Assembly: GCA_917880885.1 (NCBI GenBank) | Contig: OU862915.1 | Coordinates: 35,720,676-35,784,675, forward strand | DNA: 64,000 bases | Reading direction: 5' to 3' | DNA from: Limnephilus marmoratus | Taxonomy: Eukaryota; Arthropoda; Insecta; Trichoptera; Limnephilidae | Made by a program: the position numbers and the translations under genes | The notes under the pieces: generated by a model | The model's database searches: none | What the model was told of the DNA's origin: nothing | The model's input: the letters and a program-made list of their open reading frames with translations, nothing else | Shown here: positions 33,747-45,553 of the stretch, in pieces | Position numbering within the stretch: position 1 is the first letter of the stretch | How the letters are laid out: each line of letters opens with the position of its first letter

Positions 33747-36196
33747 CTAGGGTGGATAGCCATTGTATGGAATTTTTTATTTTTTATAAATCAGTTTTTG
33801 CGGGGTACGGAATAGATGTTCTAGGTACATACAATTAAGCATACAAAATATCAATTTAAAATTTTTACAACAAGTACTGCCCCAAAGCAGTTGAATTATT
33901 TAAAATCTGGTAAAAAATTGTCTCTTTATAAAACAGTTTTGTGTCAATATTAATACTTTAATTTTTATTTTTAAATTTCAAAATGAATAAAAATAGCCGC
34001 GCCTTAAATAATAGAATTAAAAAAATGTGATAATATTTATTTTCCTGCGAAAATTTGACTAATTGCTGAGTCCACTTTTGCGCCTCCCTCGCGCACCGCG
34101 CATTCCCGCGCGCGGGGATGCGGGGCCGTGGGGGTGTTGCATGCGTTATTGCAATCATCAGTAAACAATTGTAATTAGCATCGCGAGAACATCCATTTGA
34201 GTGATTACAGTTTACAATTATTATTTGGAGTTCAAGTTAAACAAAATAACAATGAGTTTACGCAGGCGGTGAGAAAAACTGTCCTTTGTTTGGTTGTTGT
34301 GCGGAATTACCAGCTATTGTGTTACCAAGTTACGAAGACATGATGAAATATTTTATCAAAGCACAGAAAAGCGATTCCAGGATTTGGTGAGAGATACTAG
34401 TGAACTTGTTGCTACTAAAATAGAAAATATTTGGAAACGAGCGTCTCTACCGATCGTGGAACATCGCACAATTTTGGCGCGAATAAAATACTACCATGAA
34501 AAATATCGGGTCATTCTTAAACCATACAAAAGTAGAAAGCATAGTGAGAGTTGTCTTAAAAAACTGGATGACTTCAAAAGACGCAGCCAGACGTTATTGA
34601 TATCGCTGCTTACAAATGTACTTCGTTCGAAAATTGTTTTTGTGCGCAAGATCAAGCAAAAGCGAGTCTTTTGAAAGAACCTCACAATACATTGGCCACA
34701 TAGGCTTTAAGTTCGGTGATGCCAAAACAATAGCTCACAAATTGTTTGCATATTTTGTGGCAATTGATTTAGCGTGCATCGTGGCTATCGGATGTGACGG
34801 AACAGCAGTTAATACTGGAACTAAATCTGGCATTATTCGACTTCTTGAAGGGAAGCTCCATCGTTCACTTCAGTGGTTGGTCTGTCAGTTACATGATAAC
34901 GAGTTAAGTTTGAGACACCTTTTCGAATACCTTGATGGAACGACAACAGGTCCGAAAGTTACTCAAGAACTGCGAACATCTTCCTGTGATAGAATTTCAA
35001 GCAATAGAATGCAACTTACCGGACATTACAAAATCCCGTGACGACCTTAGCATCGATCAGCTTTATTTATTAGAAATGTGCCGAGCAATTGCCGAAGGAC
35101 AATGTAACGAAAACTTAGCGAAAAGAAACCCGGGTAAAATCTGTCATTCAAGTTGGTTAACAATAGTCAATACTATTCTCCGACTTTACATTTCAACCAA
35201 GAATCCGAAAGAAAATCAGGTGATATTGACTGAATTTGTGCTAAGAGTGTATGCTCCGATGTGGTTTAAAATAAAAACACAACCTTCATGTGTTTACGGG
35301 GCAAGACACCTCCACGAAACCATAAAATTGTCTCGTTACCTTCCAGAGCATTTGAAAAAGGTGGTAGATTCCGTAATTCAACAAAAGGGGTATTTTGGCC
35401 ACAGCGAAAATATACTTATTAGTATGCTAAACGACGAACGAAGACAAATTAGAGAGTTGGCTCTGAGACGGATTCTAAGTATCCGGGAACGTACGTCAGG
35501 GTTCTCTCCAATAGGAATATTTAAGCTACCTATTTTAATTTCAACGCAGTAGACTATATTGACTTGACCTACTGGGAAAAACCATCAGAACCACCTCTTA
35601 CAAAACTGATATCTAGCGAGACAATAATTGATGCCATTGCAGACCACGAAATTATCGAATTCAACATTTTGTGTAAGTTCCGATTGATGCCCTGTCACAC
35701 GCAAGCCACGGAAAGATGCAAAGTTTTAACTGCATCATGCTCTGCTGTTTGCGGCCCTGAAAGACGTGAAGGGTGGATACAAAACAAGCCAGAATCTTGT
35801 CGTATAATGCCAGTATTCAATTCGAAGAAGGACTATAAAACACAATAACTTTTATGATTTTAGACTTTATTTTTTAACATTGTTCATATTTTTTTTTGTG
35901 CAGCAATGGTAGTTTTATTGTCTCTTGATTAGTAGATAATATTATACTAATAATTTACTGAAATGAAACGTAATTTTTCTTTATATTTTAACTACTTTTA
36001 TTGAGCAAAGATTAAATCCTTATTTTTCTAGTATCTCACTGTTTTATTAAAATTTGAATTGACTTGGGGCAGTACTTGCACTCAAAATATCTTAATGCTG
36101 TCATAATGACTTTTAATAGTATCCTCATAGAGCATCCATTCCACACCCCGCTCCTAAGAAAAACAAAAAAAAACAAAAAATCGATCCACACTATAA
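33747..36196 (+). mobile_element. Decayed DNA transposon 2 with long imperfect TIRs
   Basis: Left 33747-33895 and right 36030-36196 are inverted copies. Shared blocks in order from each end are TAG(G/T)GTGGAT, GCGGGGT(A/G)(C/T)GGAAT(A/G)GATG and AAGTACTGCCCCAA. A TGCATA occurs just outside each end (33741-33746, 36197-36202) and may be the target duplication. Transposase fragments lie on plus. The GC-rich stretch at 34080-34140 lies in the 5' part. Confidence 0.75.
34253..35848 (+). pseudogene. Broken transposase-like gene of DNA transposon 2
   Basis: Start MSLRRR at 34253 is followed at once by a stop. Then in several frames: CPLFGCCAELPAIVLPSYEDMMKY (about 34280-34350), TKIENIWKRASLPIVEHR (34420-34470), KYRVILKPYKSRK and a cysteine segment CTSFENCFC. 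After a likely internal loss come VAIGCDGTAVNTGTKSGIIR (34785-34840), LQWLVCQLHDNELSLRHLFEYLDG, DLSIDQLYLLEMC, HSSWLTIVNTILRLY, and MWFKIKTQPSCVYGARHLHETI. The end is CHTQATERCKVLTASCSAVCG to 35848. Two long frames remain (34616-35041; 34932-35552), plus 35564-35848 beyond a stop at 35550. Known from memory: the CDGT and HTQAxER motifs mark a widespread uncharacterised insect transposon protein; the Asp of CDGT may be catalytic. At least three frameshifts. Confidence 0.75.
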
Positions 36197-36204
36197 TGCA
36201 TAGG

Positions 36205-37620
36205 GCTTTGCTCTGCAGCACTTAACCGCCAAAGATACATTAGAGTCGCAGTTTCGCGACACCAGGAATTGAGACCGATAAATAATTGAATTGAACATTA
36301 AAAAATCTAGAATCAAGGGATGTCGCCATAGAATAAAGAATAGTGCACGGAAGGATATATTTCAAGATGGAAGATAAAAACCAGTATATTCGTAAATGTA
36401 AGTATAAAAGCAGTAATTTTAGCATGGTGAGTATTTCATAAAACAAATAAGTACAAACTCAATTTGGAAAAAGTCAGATACCACAAATTGACTCCGCATT
36501 TTATTATATACGATGACGTATTAATTCAATCTGAAACTTATCTTGCTACATTTTTTTTATAAGATCTAGTAGAGCTATCAATTTAAATAAGAATAATTGT
36601 TTTTTTCAACCTTACCTTACATCACCGAACAATTTTTCAAAGAAATATAACTAAGATCATTCCTCTCTCAAGTTTCCCCTTTTCTGATCGGAACTGCGAG
36701 TAATGAAATAGTAAATAACGTGAAATGTATTTATTCAGTAGGGAAAACTTTCGACCAATGACTTATTAATAAATCATCCACTTCAACTACTCCACTGTTT
36801 TATTAAACGAGACTTGTTATTCTACTTGATTGTTGTGTTTTAGTTGAGTTCGTCGAATAATATTGAAGTACATTTGCTGTATGAACACCGCACAAGAATT
36901 TTAACTGCTCCCTACTATTCCATTTCAAGATATCTAGATAGGGTCTGGATAAATTTTCTAAATTTATCGATTCGGGGCCCAGAGTCCAAGAGGTGCCATT
37001 TTTTTTTTCTGTCTCCAGATTTTTGATTGAGTTTCGCTAATATTGTATTCATTTTATTAAATATATTTTATTTTGTTGCTTATTTTCTTCACTAAATATA
37101 AAATGATACGGTTGTTGACCACTCCTATCAAATTACAGTGCAATAAATTTGGCTAGCGCGGTCATAAAAATATTAAACATCGTGCTGAATCTAATGCATT
37201 CCCGTCTTTTCATTGCAATAAAATGCTGTTACGGCGGTATAAACTGCATTAAAGGAAGTTGGTTTGGTTACATAACGAAATTGCATTGTGAATTTCTTGT
37301 AAGTACCAATGTTATTTCTTTTTAATAGTGAACGTAAATTTATTTTTTAAGTCTTTATTTATTTTTCTCTTTAGATCTGCCAATAGGGAAAAAAATATTT
37401 CAATTTGTTTTTATTTTTGTATGCACTGTTGGGGACTTCAAAAGATACCCGCAAAGTGGAAAGAATGAGGAAAATCAAGGAATAACTACTTATTTTTCAA
37501 GTGAACACGATAACACATAATTATACTTTGTCGTATTAAGGTATGTAGGTGGAAAAAATATTTGTGGGTAGGAATTAAAATTTTGAAAGGAGTTATAAAG
37601 ATGAATGCTAGGTACCAATA
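36205..37620. other. Region without recognised genes
   Basis: AT-rich. A short piece at 36880-36915 (GAACACCGCACAAGAATTTTAACTGCTCCC) matches the reversed 3' end of SINE-A, so a small minus-strand fragment is present. Nothing else recognised. Confidence 0.4.
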
Positions 37621-37627
37621 CGCCTAT

Positions 37628-37885
37628 TCGGGAGGTGGATATGGCTACCGCCACCCCAGGAACCATTTATTGGCTTTACCTCTGCCATAGGTCACCCCAA
37701 GTGGTTCGCTACGTATGGTGACTTAGCAGGGGTGCCCGGGTTCATGGAGTGAGGTTTTTCCGGGTCCTGGCGGCGGATGCGTCTGCTCACCTGTCTAGCT
37801 GCGTGATAGGTTGGATCTGGAGAGAATGATTGAGGAAGTCCCTTTTGATATGTCCATCACTACTGGACACTCCTGTGTGATGAAC
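37628..37885 (+). repeat. SINE-C copy 5, 5' two-thirds
   Basis: GGTGGATATGGCTACCGCC, AACCATTTATTGG, GGTCACCCCAAGTGGTTCGC and GGGGTGCCCGGGTTCATGG in order. It then jumps to the very end of the tail (GACACTCCTGTGTGATGAA). Confidence 0.8.
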
Positions 37886-37889
37886 TTGC

Positions 37890-38050
37890 CTTAATAATAA
37901 TAATAATACGTGGATAATTTGTATGGCGCCGTTTTCTAAAGAGCGCTGTACAACTTAAAAATAATTTCTGAAACACAAGTATCTGCAGGGATGATTTATA
38001 CATCCAAACAGGGATGAATTTATGGCGATCTCCAACAAAAGCCACAAAAA
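37890..38050 (-). repeat. Dispersed repeat end with ATT microsatellite
   Basis: On minus, AAAACGGCGCCATACAAATTATCC is followed by TATTATTATTATTATT, as at 13568-13612. The upstream part (GATCGCCATAAATTCATCCC) has no second copy here. Confidence 0.6.
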
Positions 38051-38054
38051 AATA

Positions 38055-39090
38055 GACGAAGACGAAAGGAATTTAACATTAGTTACAAAACTGAAAAGGG
38101 CTTGGTGCACGTGTGAGGGTCGTGTCAATTAGGTACGTCACAGGGCTCTGTTTTGGAAAGTGTTCTGGCTTTCAAGTATATGATAATTAATTACTAATTT
38201 GAAGTTCTGAAACTGCGACAAAAACTAAAAAACATGGAACAACGTCAGAATTCTTCGAAAATGGTGATTAATTTGACAAATTCAGTCATTAAGTTAAATA
38301 TATCGGTGATGATATTGGTTTTAACCTAATATTTGAAGAATTTGTGAGAGAAGGTAATAAATAAATTTAAGCTTTGAAGGCATGGACCACACACGGGAGA
38401 TGAAATGGGGAAGAAAACCAGGGGAGAGTTTTTGAAAAAGACAGTCAGGGTAGATTCGGTTTCGGGGACGGACGGATTTTGAGAGTCAGGGGTAGATCGG
38501 TGGAGCGCTTGGTTGAGATTAGGGAGATAGTTTCAGAGTGTGGGGAAGTCGAGGTTTGGTAGACGGAAGAATACGAGTTCGGTGCGGGTGAACCGGAGAT
38601 AATTCGTTTATTGGCAAAATTTATGTAGAATATATAAATATAATAAATATTTTATAAATAGGAAAAGTCATAAGACAGAGATATCTTATCCTCGGCGCGA
38701 AATTTGTATTTGGCAGATGCAATTTGAAACTAATAATTGCATGAGTTTTGTGTTTTGCAAAAGTGCATGTGGAAACTTATTGTGCAACATCATGAATTCG
38801 GGTAAGTTTATTTACATATTTAGTGCGGGCCTTGCAGAAAAATATTCATTCAAGTTCATTGGTTTTCGGAGATGTACTTACAAAAAAAAGGTTATATTAT
38901 GGGTCTTTAAAGTTGGGCTAAGGTCATAAATCGTTGAGACTTCCTTCGTTTGAGAACGGACGTATAAATCACTACAGTGATAATACTTCAATGCAGTTTT
39001 AGAATGTACGGAAATCTTCGAACAATAGCTAATAATTAATTTTGTGTAACTAGACATTTTAGGCGGGTTCCCTGTCTAGCCGATGGAATG
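38055..39090. other. Region with a purine-rich tract, no gene
   Basis: 38395-38600 is strongly G/A-biased. A 70-codon plus frame at 38717 has no recognised domain. Confidence 0.35.
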
Positions 39091-39099
39091 TGCGGAACC

Positions 39100-40120
39100 A
39101 GAGTGCAATTCACATGCTGAAGAGGTGAAACCTTCAGAAGGCTGAACTTCGGGAGAAAGACGAATTTAAGACCAATGCACATTATCAGGAATACGTTAAT
39201 TGTGGAGTTTATTTATTTTAATATCGTTACCAAGTGCTAAAATTAGTTCAATTTTGTTCTACGAAGCACCGCACGAAGAGCAGATTGATAGGCCACGAAG
39301 CGCCACACAAAGAGGAGACCGATTGTAGTATCCCATTCTCTCGCAGGATAAATCCTGTAGGTGTGTTTAGTGTCGCACGTTTCCGTTTAATCTAGTTTCA
39401 AATCACAACGGTGTTAAAGAAGTTTCATTAAGATAATAAATCCTATAGATCTGTTTTGTGTCGCTCGTTTCCGTTTCATCTGGTTTCAAATCACAACAGT
39501 GTTAAAGAAGTTTCACTAGAATGATGAATCCTTTAGATGTGTTTAGTGGCGCACGTTTCCGTTTCATCTAGTTTCAGATCACAACGGTGTTAAAGAAGTT
39601 TCACTAAAGTAATAGATCCTATAGATGTGTTTAGTGTCACTCGTTTCCGTTTCATCTAGTTTCAAATCACAACGGTGTTAAAGAAGTTTCACTAAAATAA
39701 TAAATCCTATAGATGTGTTTAGTGTCGCTAGTTTCCGTTTCATCTAGTTTCAAATCACAACAGTGCTAAAGAAGTTTCACTAAAATAATAAATCCTATAG
39801 ATGTGTTTAGTGTCGCTCGTTCCGTTTCATCTAGTTTCAAATCACAACGGCGTTACAGAAGTTTCCATTTAGAAAAACAGCTGTCAGCATTTTAGAAACA
39901 AAAAAATTACAGTTGTGCAGTTTACACGCGGTAGAAGTGAAACCTTCAGAAAACCAAAGGAGGCAAGAGTGGGGAGGCTACGAAGCACCACACAAAGAGG
40001 AGACCGACTAAAGTACCTCATTCTACGGCAGAATAAATCCTATGGAGGTACGTGTTTTCTCTCCGTTTGGCGTCGCTATTTTTCGTTCTACCAAGTTTCA
40101 AATAACAAAGGTGCTAAAGA
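39100..40120 (+). repeat. 88-bp tandem array within a longer repeat
   Basis: TCCT(A/G)TAG-like markers recur at 39353, 39441, 39529, 39617, 39705 and 39793, spaced exactly 88. Each unit contains GTTTCCGTTTCATCTAGTTTCA and CACAACGGTGTTAAAGAAG. The array is bracketed by related blocks: GAAACCTTCAGAA at 39127 and 39949, and CGAAGCACCGCAC(A)AAGAG-like text at 39262 and 39979. The whole looks like one element whose middle was amplified about six-fold. Confidence 0.9.
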
Positions 40121-40355
40121 AGTTTTCAGATCAATAACCATAATGGGGCCACCGAGGTGCAATGATTGTAAGGGGAGAGTGTCTTTTGGGGACGCTTTGT
40201 TAATTTTAACGGACAAGAGGTATTTATGTATCTTACGATTGTGTTGCGAGACATTACATCAGAAAAACAAAACTAAAGGAGTTTATTTGGATATAATGAA
40301 TTACATTAAATTAGGAATACCTAATCTCAAAAATACTTTAGAATTTACTCAGTAA
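39915..40355 (+). CDS. Hypothetical 146-aa ORF, half repeat-derived
   Basis: The first half lies in the terminal block of the repeat. The second half, from about residue 77 (MGPPRCNDCKGRVSFGDALL), is outside it. It contains a C-x2-C pair and a later LRLCCETLHQK, then a hydrophilic end NLKNTLEFTQ. No domain recognised. The frame may be chance extension from the repeat. An internal ATG at 40143 would give a 70-residue protein free of repeat sequence. Confidence 0.2.
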   Translation: MQFTRGRSETFRKPKEARVGRLRSTTQRGDRLKYLILRQNKSYGGTCFLSVWRRYFSFYQVSNNKGAKEVFRSITIMGPPRCNDCKGRVSFGDALLILTDKRYLCILRLCCETLHQKNKTKGVYLDIMNYIKLGIPNLKNTLEFTQ

Positions 40356-40359
40356 TTAA

Positions 40360-42290
40360 AGATATTTGTTAGGCAAGGTCAGTACGTAGGTACTAGGTAT
40401 ATCGGTTTGGAAAAGGGTTGCATTGCATGGTTACTAACAAATTTTATACAATAGAATTCCCAATCCAAAAATAAAAACCCCACACCTTTTACCTTAAACT
40501 TCAGGAATCTCAAGAAAACTGTTATGTAGAGACCTACATAAGCTACATTTTGACTTCGTTGAAACGCACACTTGGAAGTGTGCATAGCATTTTACGATTA
40601 GGTATATTTTATATGAAGTTTACATTTTAGCTCAAATCTTTAGTATTTGCGATTGAACGAGACCGTCACTAGGTATTCAGACATCACGCGTGACGCGCTC
40701 TGCTATTATTATTTAGCAAATTTCCTGCTTTCAAATTTAACCGAATGAGTTACGGCGCTGAAGCTGGTGATTGCTGGGGTAAATTTTGAGTTAAGCTTCC
40801 CTATTCCATGAATGTAGGTTACACTTTATGCAGTTATGATCGGGGGCGAAGTGAACGATTTGCTGGTGGGCTACACTATTTCGTAATGAAGGAAAAGAAG
40901 TGACGAAACTCGTGACGGGTTACTCTCTGGTTACGCTCGTGGGGGTTACCTTGTCAGCGGAATGAAGAGAACATGACATACAGAGTTGTTTTAGCAATCG
41001 ATCGGCGGCTCTTTGTCGGAAACCGGATAAATTTTCATAATCTTCCCCAAAATTAGAATTAGGGCATCATCCAGCATCAGGTTGGGAATGTACTTTGGAC
41101 GAAAGCGTAGCAGGGGAAAGAAAGGAATGGAAGTCGGATTCACAACCCGGTGCCATTCATTCCTGGGCCCAGCACCCCGGAAGCCGAGCTTGACATTCCT
41201 TCTTCGAGCTGATATTTGAGATGAGCTTGGGACATCACCTATCGTAGGGCGGATGTCCGTGACGCTAAATGGGGGACCGTCCCCGTCACGCCTGCTTCCG
41301 TCATGCGAGGGGAGGTATTTTCATTCAAATCAAATACCGATGTGCACCGCGGCTGGAGGCAGACGCATGTTTATAACGTGCCTAGGAAAACGTAAGCATC
41401 ATTTCTACTGGTTCGAGGCGGTGTGCTGGACGGAGAACGGGACTGTTGGGGAGCTGTGTGACTGCAGAGGCGTGGGTCGATGACATCAAAATCCACCTTT
41501 ACTAAATTCAAACGTTGCGAGATCAGAGGGGGGGAGCGGCTCCACCGACCTCCTGACATTGCCGTTTGTCTAATCCACTTCGGTTTAATGTTCATGTTCA
41601 ATGCTATAGGAGTGAATGGGACTCTAGTCATTGACATACTGAAAGACTTCTACAGCATCATCATCATCATTTGGGCTTTGAGGATGTCACGATCTAAAAC
41701 CTCGTGCCACCCACGCAATCCTGAATACTTCCGGACATCGGCTACCACACCATAAATCGAAGCAGATCCTCACATCAAGCGATATGAGATGGCATTTCAT
41801 CAAACAACAGTAGCAGTATCACCATTATAATTTAGCGGCGTATTGGTTGAGAACACTCCCACTATCATCCTTTAAACCAGAAACACACATCACTCCCTTT
41901 CCCGACAGGAAGCAAAACATGTCGATTTTACATTCATCGCTTGCGACCATCAAAATATTCTCTGGAGGCGATGGAATTGGAGGCTGACCGGGCGGTTTTA
42001 ATTGAACCTCACCAAGTCATTTGCCGAAATGGAGGAGTCCAATTGTAGCAAGACATATTTTGTTTCATGTCAATCCCTAATAATCTCCCAAAAAAAACCT
42101 ACCCAAACTCAAAACTAACTAACAAACTTCACTTACAACTGTGACTGTAGAATTTGTGCATCCCGGGCCTGTTTTGATTGAATTTTGATTGTAAATCCGT
42201 AACTAGAGTACAAATGTCAAATTATTTTATATGTTAGCATCCTAAGGATAGCTGAGGATTCGCCGCGTTACACTAAAGGTAGGATCTTCC
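40360..42290. other. Region without recognised genes
   Basis: Mixed composition, GC-richer around 41140-41640. Open frames of 76 to 91 codons overlap on both strands there, without domains. A short ATC microsatellite lies at 41656-41671. Confidence 0.35.
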
Positions 42291-42292
42291 CA

Positions 42293-42417
42293 ATTCACTG
42301 TATAAAGGTATATTTATGTACTAGGTACTAGGGAGGATGACGCGGGTTAAATCACTGTATAAAGGTATATTTATGTACTAGGTACTAGGTGGGATGACGC
42401 GGGTTAATTCAAAAGAA
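42293..42417 (+). repeat. Tandem duplication of about 60 bases
   Basis: TCACTGTATAAAGGTATATTTATG...GGATGACGCGGGTTAA occurs twice in direct succession with very few differences. The unit contains TACTAGGTACTAGG, itself a short repeat. Confidence 0.9.
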
Positions 42418-42859
42418 ATAATCATCAACAAACAAGTATAAGACGGACGTTAGCAGGGGAGAAAGTTGCACGAACGGTAGAATTAGTTATTTTCAAGTTA
42501 GCTGGAGTCAAATCATTGTAAATCGGGCCCTAGTGAATTGTAACACGCCATACCTAAAAGAACAAAGGGTTTACCACAAACAAATTATTAATTAAACTGA
42601 ATTAACCATATCAAACCTTTAAAACAAAAAAATAACACAACGTTAAGGGGTTAATTACAAGTTGATTAATTGAGAGCATCTCGCCACGTATACTTAAAAC
42701 GTATTACGTAAAGGGGTGTTGAGGCTCTGCCAAAGGAACGAAGGGGAGAGAAGTCTGAGCGACGGAACTACAAGGCTACGAATACGACCATGGGCGACGA
42801 ACTCTACGTACAGAGTTGGTTAAGAAGAAGCAGTCTTCGAAAAAACTTTTAATAATTAA

Positions 42860-42876
42860 GGGGGGGGGGGGGGGGG
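42860..42876 (+). repeat. Homopolymer run of 17 G
   Basis: An uninterrupted G run in an AT-rich surround, able to form a quadruplex. Length in the assembly may be unreliable. Confidence 0.8.
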
Positions 42877-42899
42877 TAAGACAATATTCATTACACCTG

Positions 42900-43080
42900 A
42901 CCGCCGAATTTCTACCCACCCCTAATTTTCCTAACACACCACCCTTTTCCTACCCAGATCTTCCTCTCCTTCCTTTCCAAAAAGACCCTCCACACGGCAT
43001 CCCCAAAGATGACATAGACCCGGAGGGGAATTATTTCACCAAGAAACGCTTTATGCAGGAACACTGGGATCATTCATAAT
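42900..43080 (+). repeat. SINE-C copy 6, 3' half
   Basis: TTTCTACCCACCCCTAA, then AAAAGACCCTCCACACGGC, ATCCCCAAAGATGACATAG, GGGGAATTATTTCACC. The head is missing or replaced. The open frame through it is repeat-derived. Confidence 0.75.
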
Positions 43081-43144
43081 AATGTAACTTCGTTTTATTA
43101 AATTTATAAGAGTTTTGACTTGTACTATTAAGGAGATAATTAAT

Positions 43145-43190
43145 GAGGTGATGTTTCACAAAAACGGCGCTATGCAAATTAGAAAAAAAA
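43145..43190 (+). repeat. Dispersed repeat end
   Basis: GAGGTGATGTTTCACAAAAACGGCGCTATGCAAATTAG matches the insert end at 13552-13590, here without the microsatellite. Confidence 0.55.
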
Positions 43191-43372
43191 ATTAAGTTTA
43201 ATATTTTATAATAATTGGTAAAGTGGTGGGACCCTACCAATTACCAAATTACAGACGGACCGAATGGAAGAAATTACAAATGAAAAGAGAATAACGGCTT
43301 CTTAAATTACACTTATCGGAATTACAGACTTCGAAAATCCAAATATAACCAAACTCAATTTGGCAGACGGGT

Positions 43373-43888
43373 GTGGTTACCGCCGCCACGGGAACCATTA
43401 TTTGTTAGATAACTAACAAAGCTACCATAGGTTGCCCCAAGTAGTTCGCTACGTTTTGTGACTTAGCAGGGATGCCCAAGTTCGTGGGGTGAGGTTTGTC
43501 TAGGTCTAGGCGGCGGGTGCTTTGACCACCTACTGCGAGGCCGGAGCGGAGAGACATATCTTTGACTGGTCAGTGGTTGAGTGGGCATAGCGTTTGGGTC
43601 CCACCCGAGCGTCGCGTGTACGATTCCTCGGCTGGCTAAGTCCTCCATCACAACACAAGCAACATTTTTGGCTTTCTGTGGTTGTAGTAGGAGATTTTCA
43701 AACATTGTTGGGTTATTCGTAACCCGGAAATGTTTGTCTTTCTTTTAAAAAAAAAAGAAAAAAAAAACTTTTCTTCTCAGAACTTCCTCTCCTTGCTTTC
43801 CGTAAAAGGACTCTCCACACAGCGTCCCCAAAGATGACGTGGGCCATAAGGAATGTTTTTCATCAGAACTTCATGTGTGGAGCTGATA
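43373..43888 (+). repeat. SINE-C copy 7, interrupted by SINE-B
   Basis: The 5' part 43373-43560 (TACCGCCGCCACGGGAACC, AAGTAGTTCGCTACG) and 3' part 43769-43888 (TCCACACAGCGTCCCC, AAAGATGACGTGGGCC) flank a SINE-B copy. The SINE-C copy is therefore older than that insertion. Confidence 0.8.
43561..43768 (+). repeat. SINE-B copy 3, full length
   Basis: A box GTGGTTGAGTGGGCATAG, then GCGTTTGGGTCCCACCC, B box TGTACGATTCCTCGGC, body GGCTAAGTCCTCCATCAC, and 3' end GGGTTATTCGTAACCCGG followed by an A-rich tail to 43768. The 3' end can itself fold: GGGTTA with TAACCC. Best copy of the family here. Confidence 0.85.
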
Positions 43889-44394
43889 ATTTTTTTTTTA
43901 CCATTAATAATTTTTTTCAATACGATATTTGTTAAGCATCCTGAAATTAAAACCAATTAAAAACATAGTTTTTGTAACAATTTAATTAAGGAATAAAAGC
44001 TTATACAGGAAATAAAATTAGAACAAATTACCTCAGGTGCATGCTGCAGAGCAACAGGTTTTCATGTTAATAAAAAAGATTGAAGACAAAATGAGTGTTG
44101 GAAGCAGAAGTTTTTCATGACTGAAGAACATTCGTCGGTTGGCAGGTGATTTAAGTCTGAATAAGTTCTTTCGGGTGGTTCAGCATTAACTATTTTAACA
44201 TTTTATACCTTAAACTCCAACGTTTTAAAATATAATTGGTAACATAAAGAGGAATTAAAGTAGTAACATCATTATAAAACTATTAAGAAAATCTCGATTA
44301 GTGTCTCAGCAAATTGGTTTAACTAATAAATCAATTTAAAAACCCTCGAAAATTGATATTTGAAATCCTATAAAATAGTCGTCTCAAAGTGGTT

Positions 44395-44590
44395 TAACCA
44401 CAGTTTCACAATGACTTTGTAAGCCGAAACAACTGTAGCAAAAATAATAAAAAACGGAATACTTGCAGAACTTAAAAATAACATTATTAATTTAAAAAAA
44501 AAAATAAAAATTAATAGATTTCTACAATTAAATAGAGTACCTGACATGAGTTGCAATTCCACTCGAAGAAAGAAACCGTTTGTTCTTTAA
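44395..44590 (+). repeat. Dispersed repeat shared with window start
   Basis: GTAAGCCGAAACAACTGTAGC and AATAACATTATTAA match 60-125 (GAAAGCCGAAACAGCTGTC, AATAACATTATTAA). A following GTACCTGACATGAGTTGCAA resembles 3370-3390. Family unknown. Confidence 0.5.
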
Positions 44591-45280
44591 TTCCATTTAT
44601 TTTTCTTTTTTTGTAATGACCACCAAGTGGCTCTTTAGGAATAAAGACTACTGCCCAAAGGGGCGGCCATTATCATTTGTTGTCTCTAATGACTAGTAAC
44701 ACTTAGCTGTCCTGTACTTTTGTAAGCACTTGCATACTGCGCTTCCTAACACTATGTACATTCAGGGATGTATTATGGAGGTTAGCTTCGTTCGTATACA
44801 TATTCTATCAAACAAATTAAAGTCCTTGAAGCAGTAACCATAAGTTACTTATATCAGGAAAGAAAAGTAGCGGGGCTCTGCCCACGATTATTGAAGTGCT
44901 TTTCGATACACAATATTTTTGATTTTTCCGTCTGGTGAATATACGAATAAATCAAAGGTTATCTGACGCGTGAGCAGGCCAAACAAGGCTGTCCGTGTGA
45001 GAAAAATAGATTTTTTAATATTTAGTCCTTGCTATTCCCTACCGCTAATATGATTATGTTTCTCTCAAGGGCGCTTTGGATATATGATTTTAAAACAGTG
45101 CTAATAATAAAATCATTTTCTGCCCCCGACTTGTAGCTGGTCATTCCAAGAATGTTGACCAAGTACGTTAAATCCTGTCTCCAAACTTCAAATAATTTAA
45201 ACATTCTGAGGATTCGTCGATTTCTGTTTTCTGACTTTAGTAAAATTTTTAAATTCTAATTTTTTCAAGGTTTGCTAAAC
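44590..45280. other. Region without recognised features
   Basis: AT-rich, no open frame above 64 codons. Confidence 0.4.
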
Positions 45281-45284
45281 GAAA

Positions 45285-45475
45285 AATTCTTCAGCACCTA
45301 TGTCATCTTTGGGGAAGCTCTATGGAGGGTATTTTTATGGAAAAGGAAGACAGGAAGTTCTGGTAAGGAAAAAGTTATGACGTGTGGTAGGAATCTGTGG
45401 GTCAATGTATCTAGGAGTGACGGACGTATGAGTCAATCCCTCCCACTCGCTAGACTACTCACTTCTTCAAGTGAG
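45285..45475 (-). repeat. SINE-C copy 8, 3' half
   Basis: CACCTATGTCATCTTTGGGG, GGAAGTTCTGGTAAGG and GTGACGGACGTATGAGTC follow the family in antisense. The head is missing. Confidence 0.75.
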
Positions 45476-45553
45476 CGTTTCTCATGAAACATATCGGTTT
45501 TTATAAACAATTAAAGTGGTGAAATCTAAGTATTCTATTAATTTCGAATTAAA

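Noticed and set aside
41253..41755. Host exon in the GC-richer segment
   Set aside because: Overlapping short frames on both strands, none with a recognised motif or a convincing splice signal.
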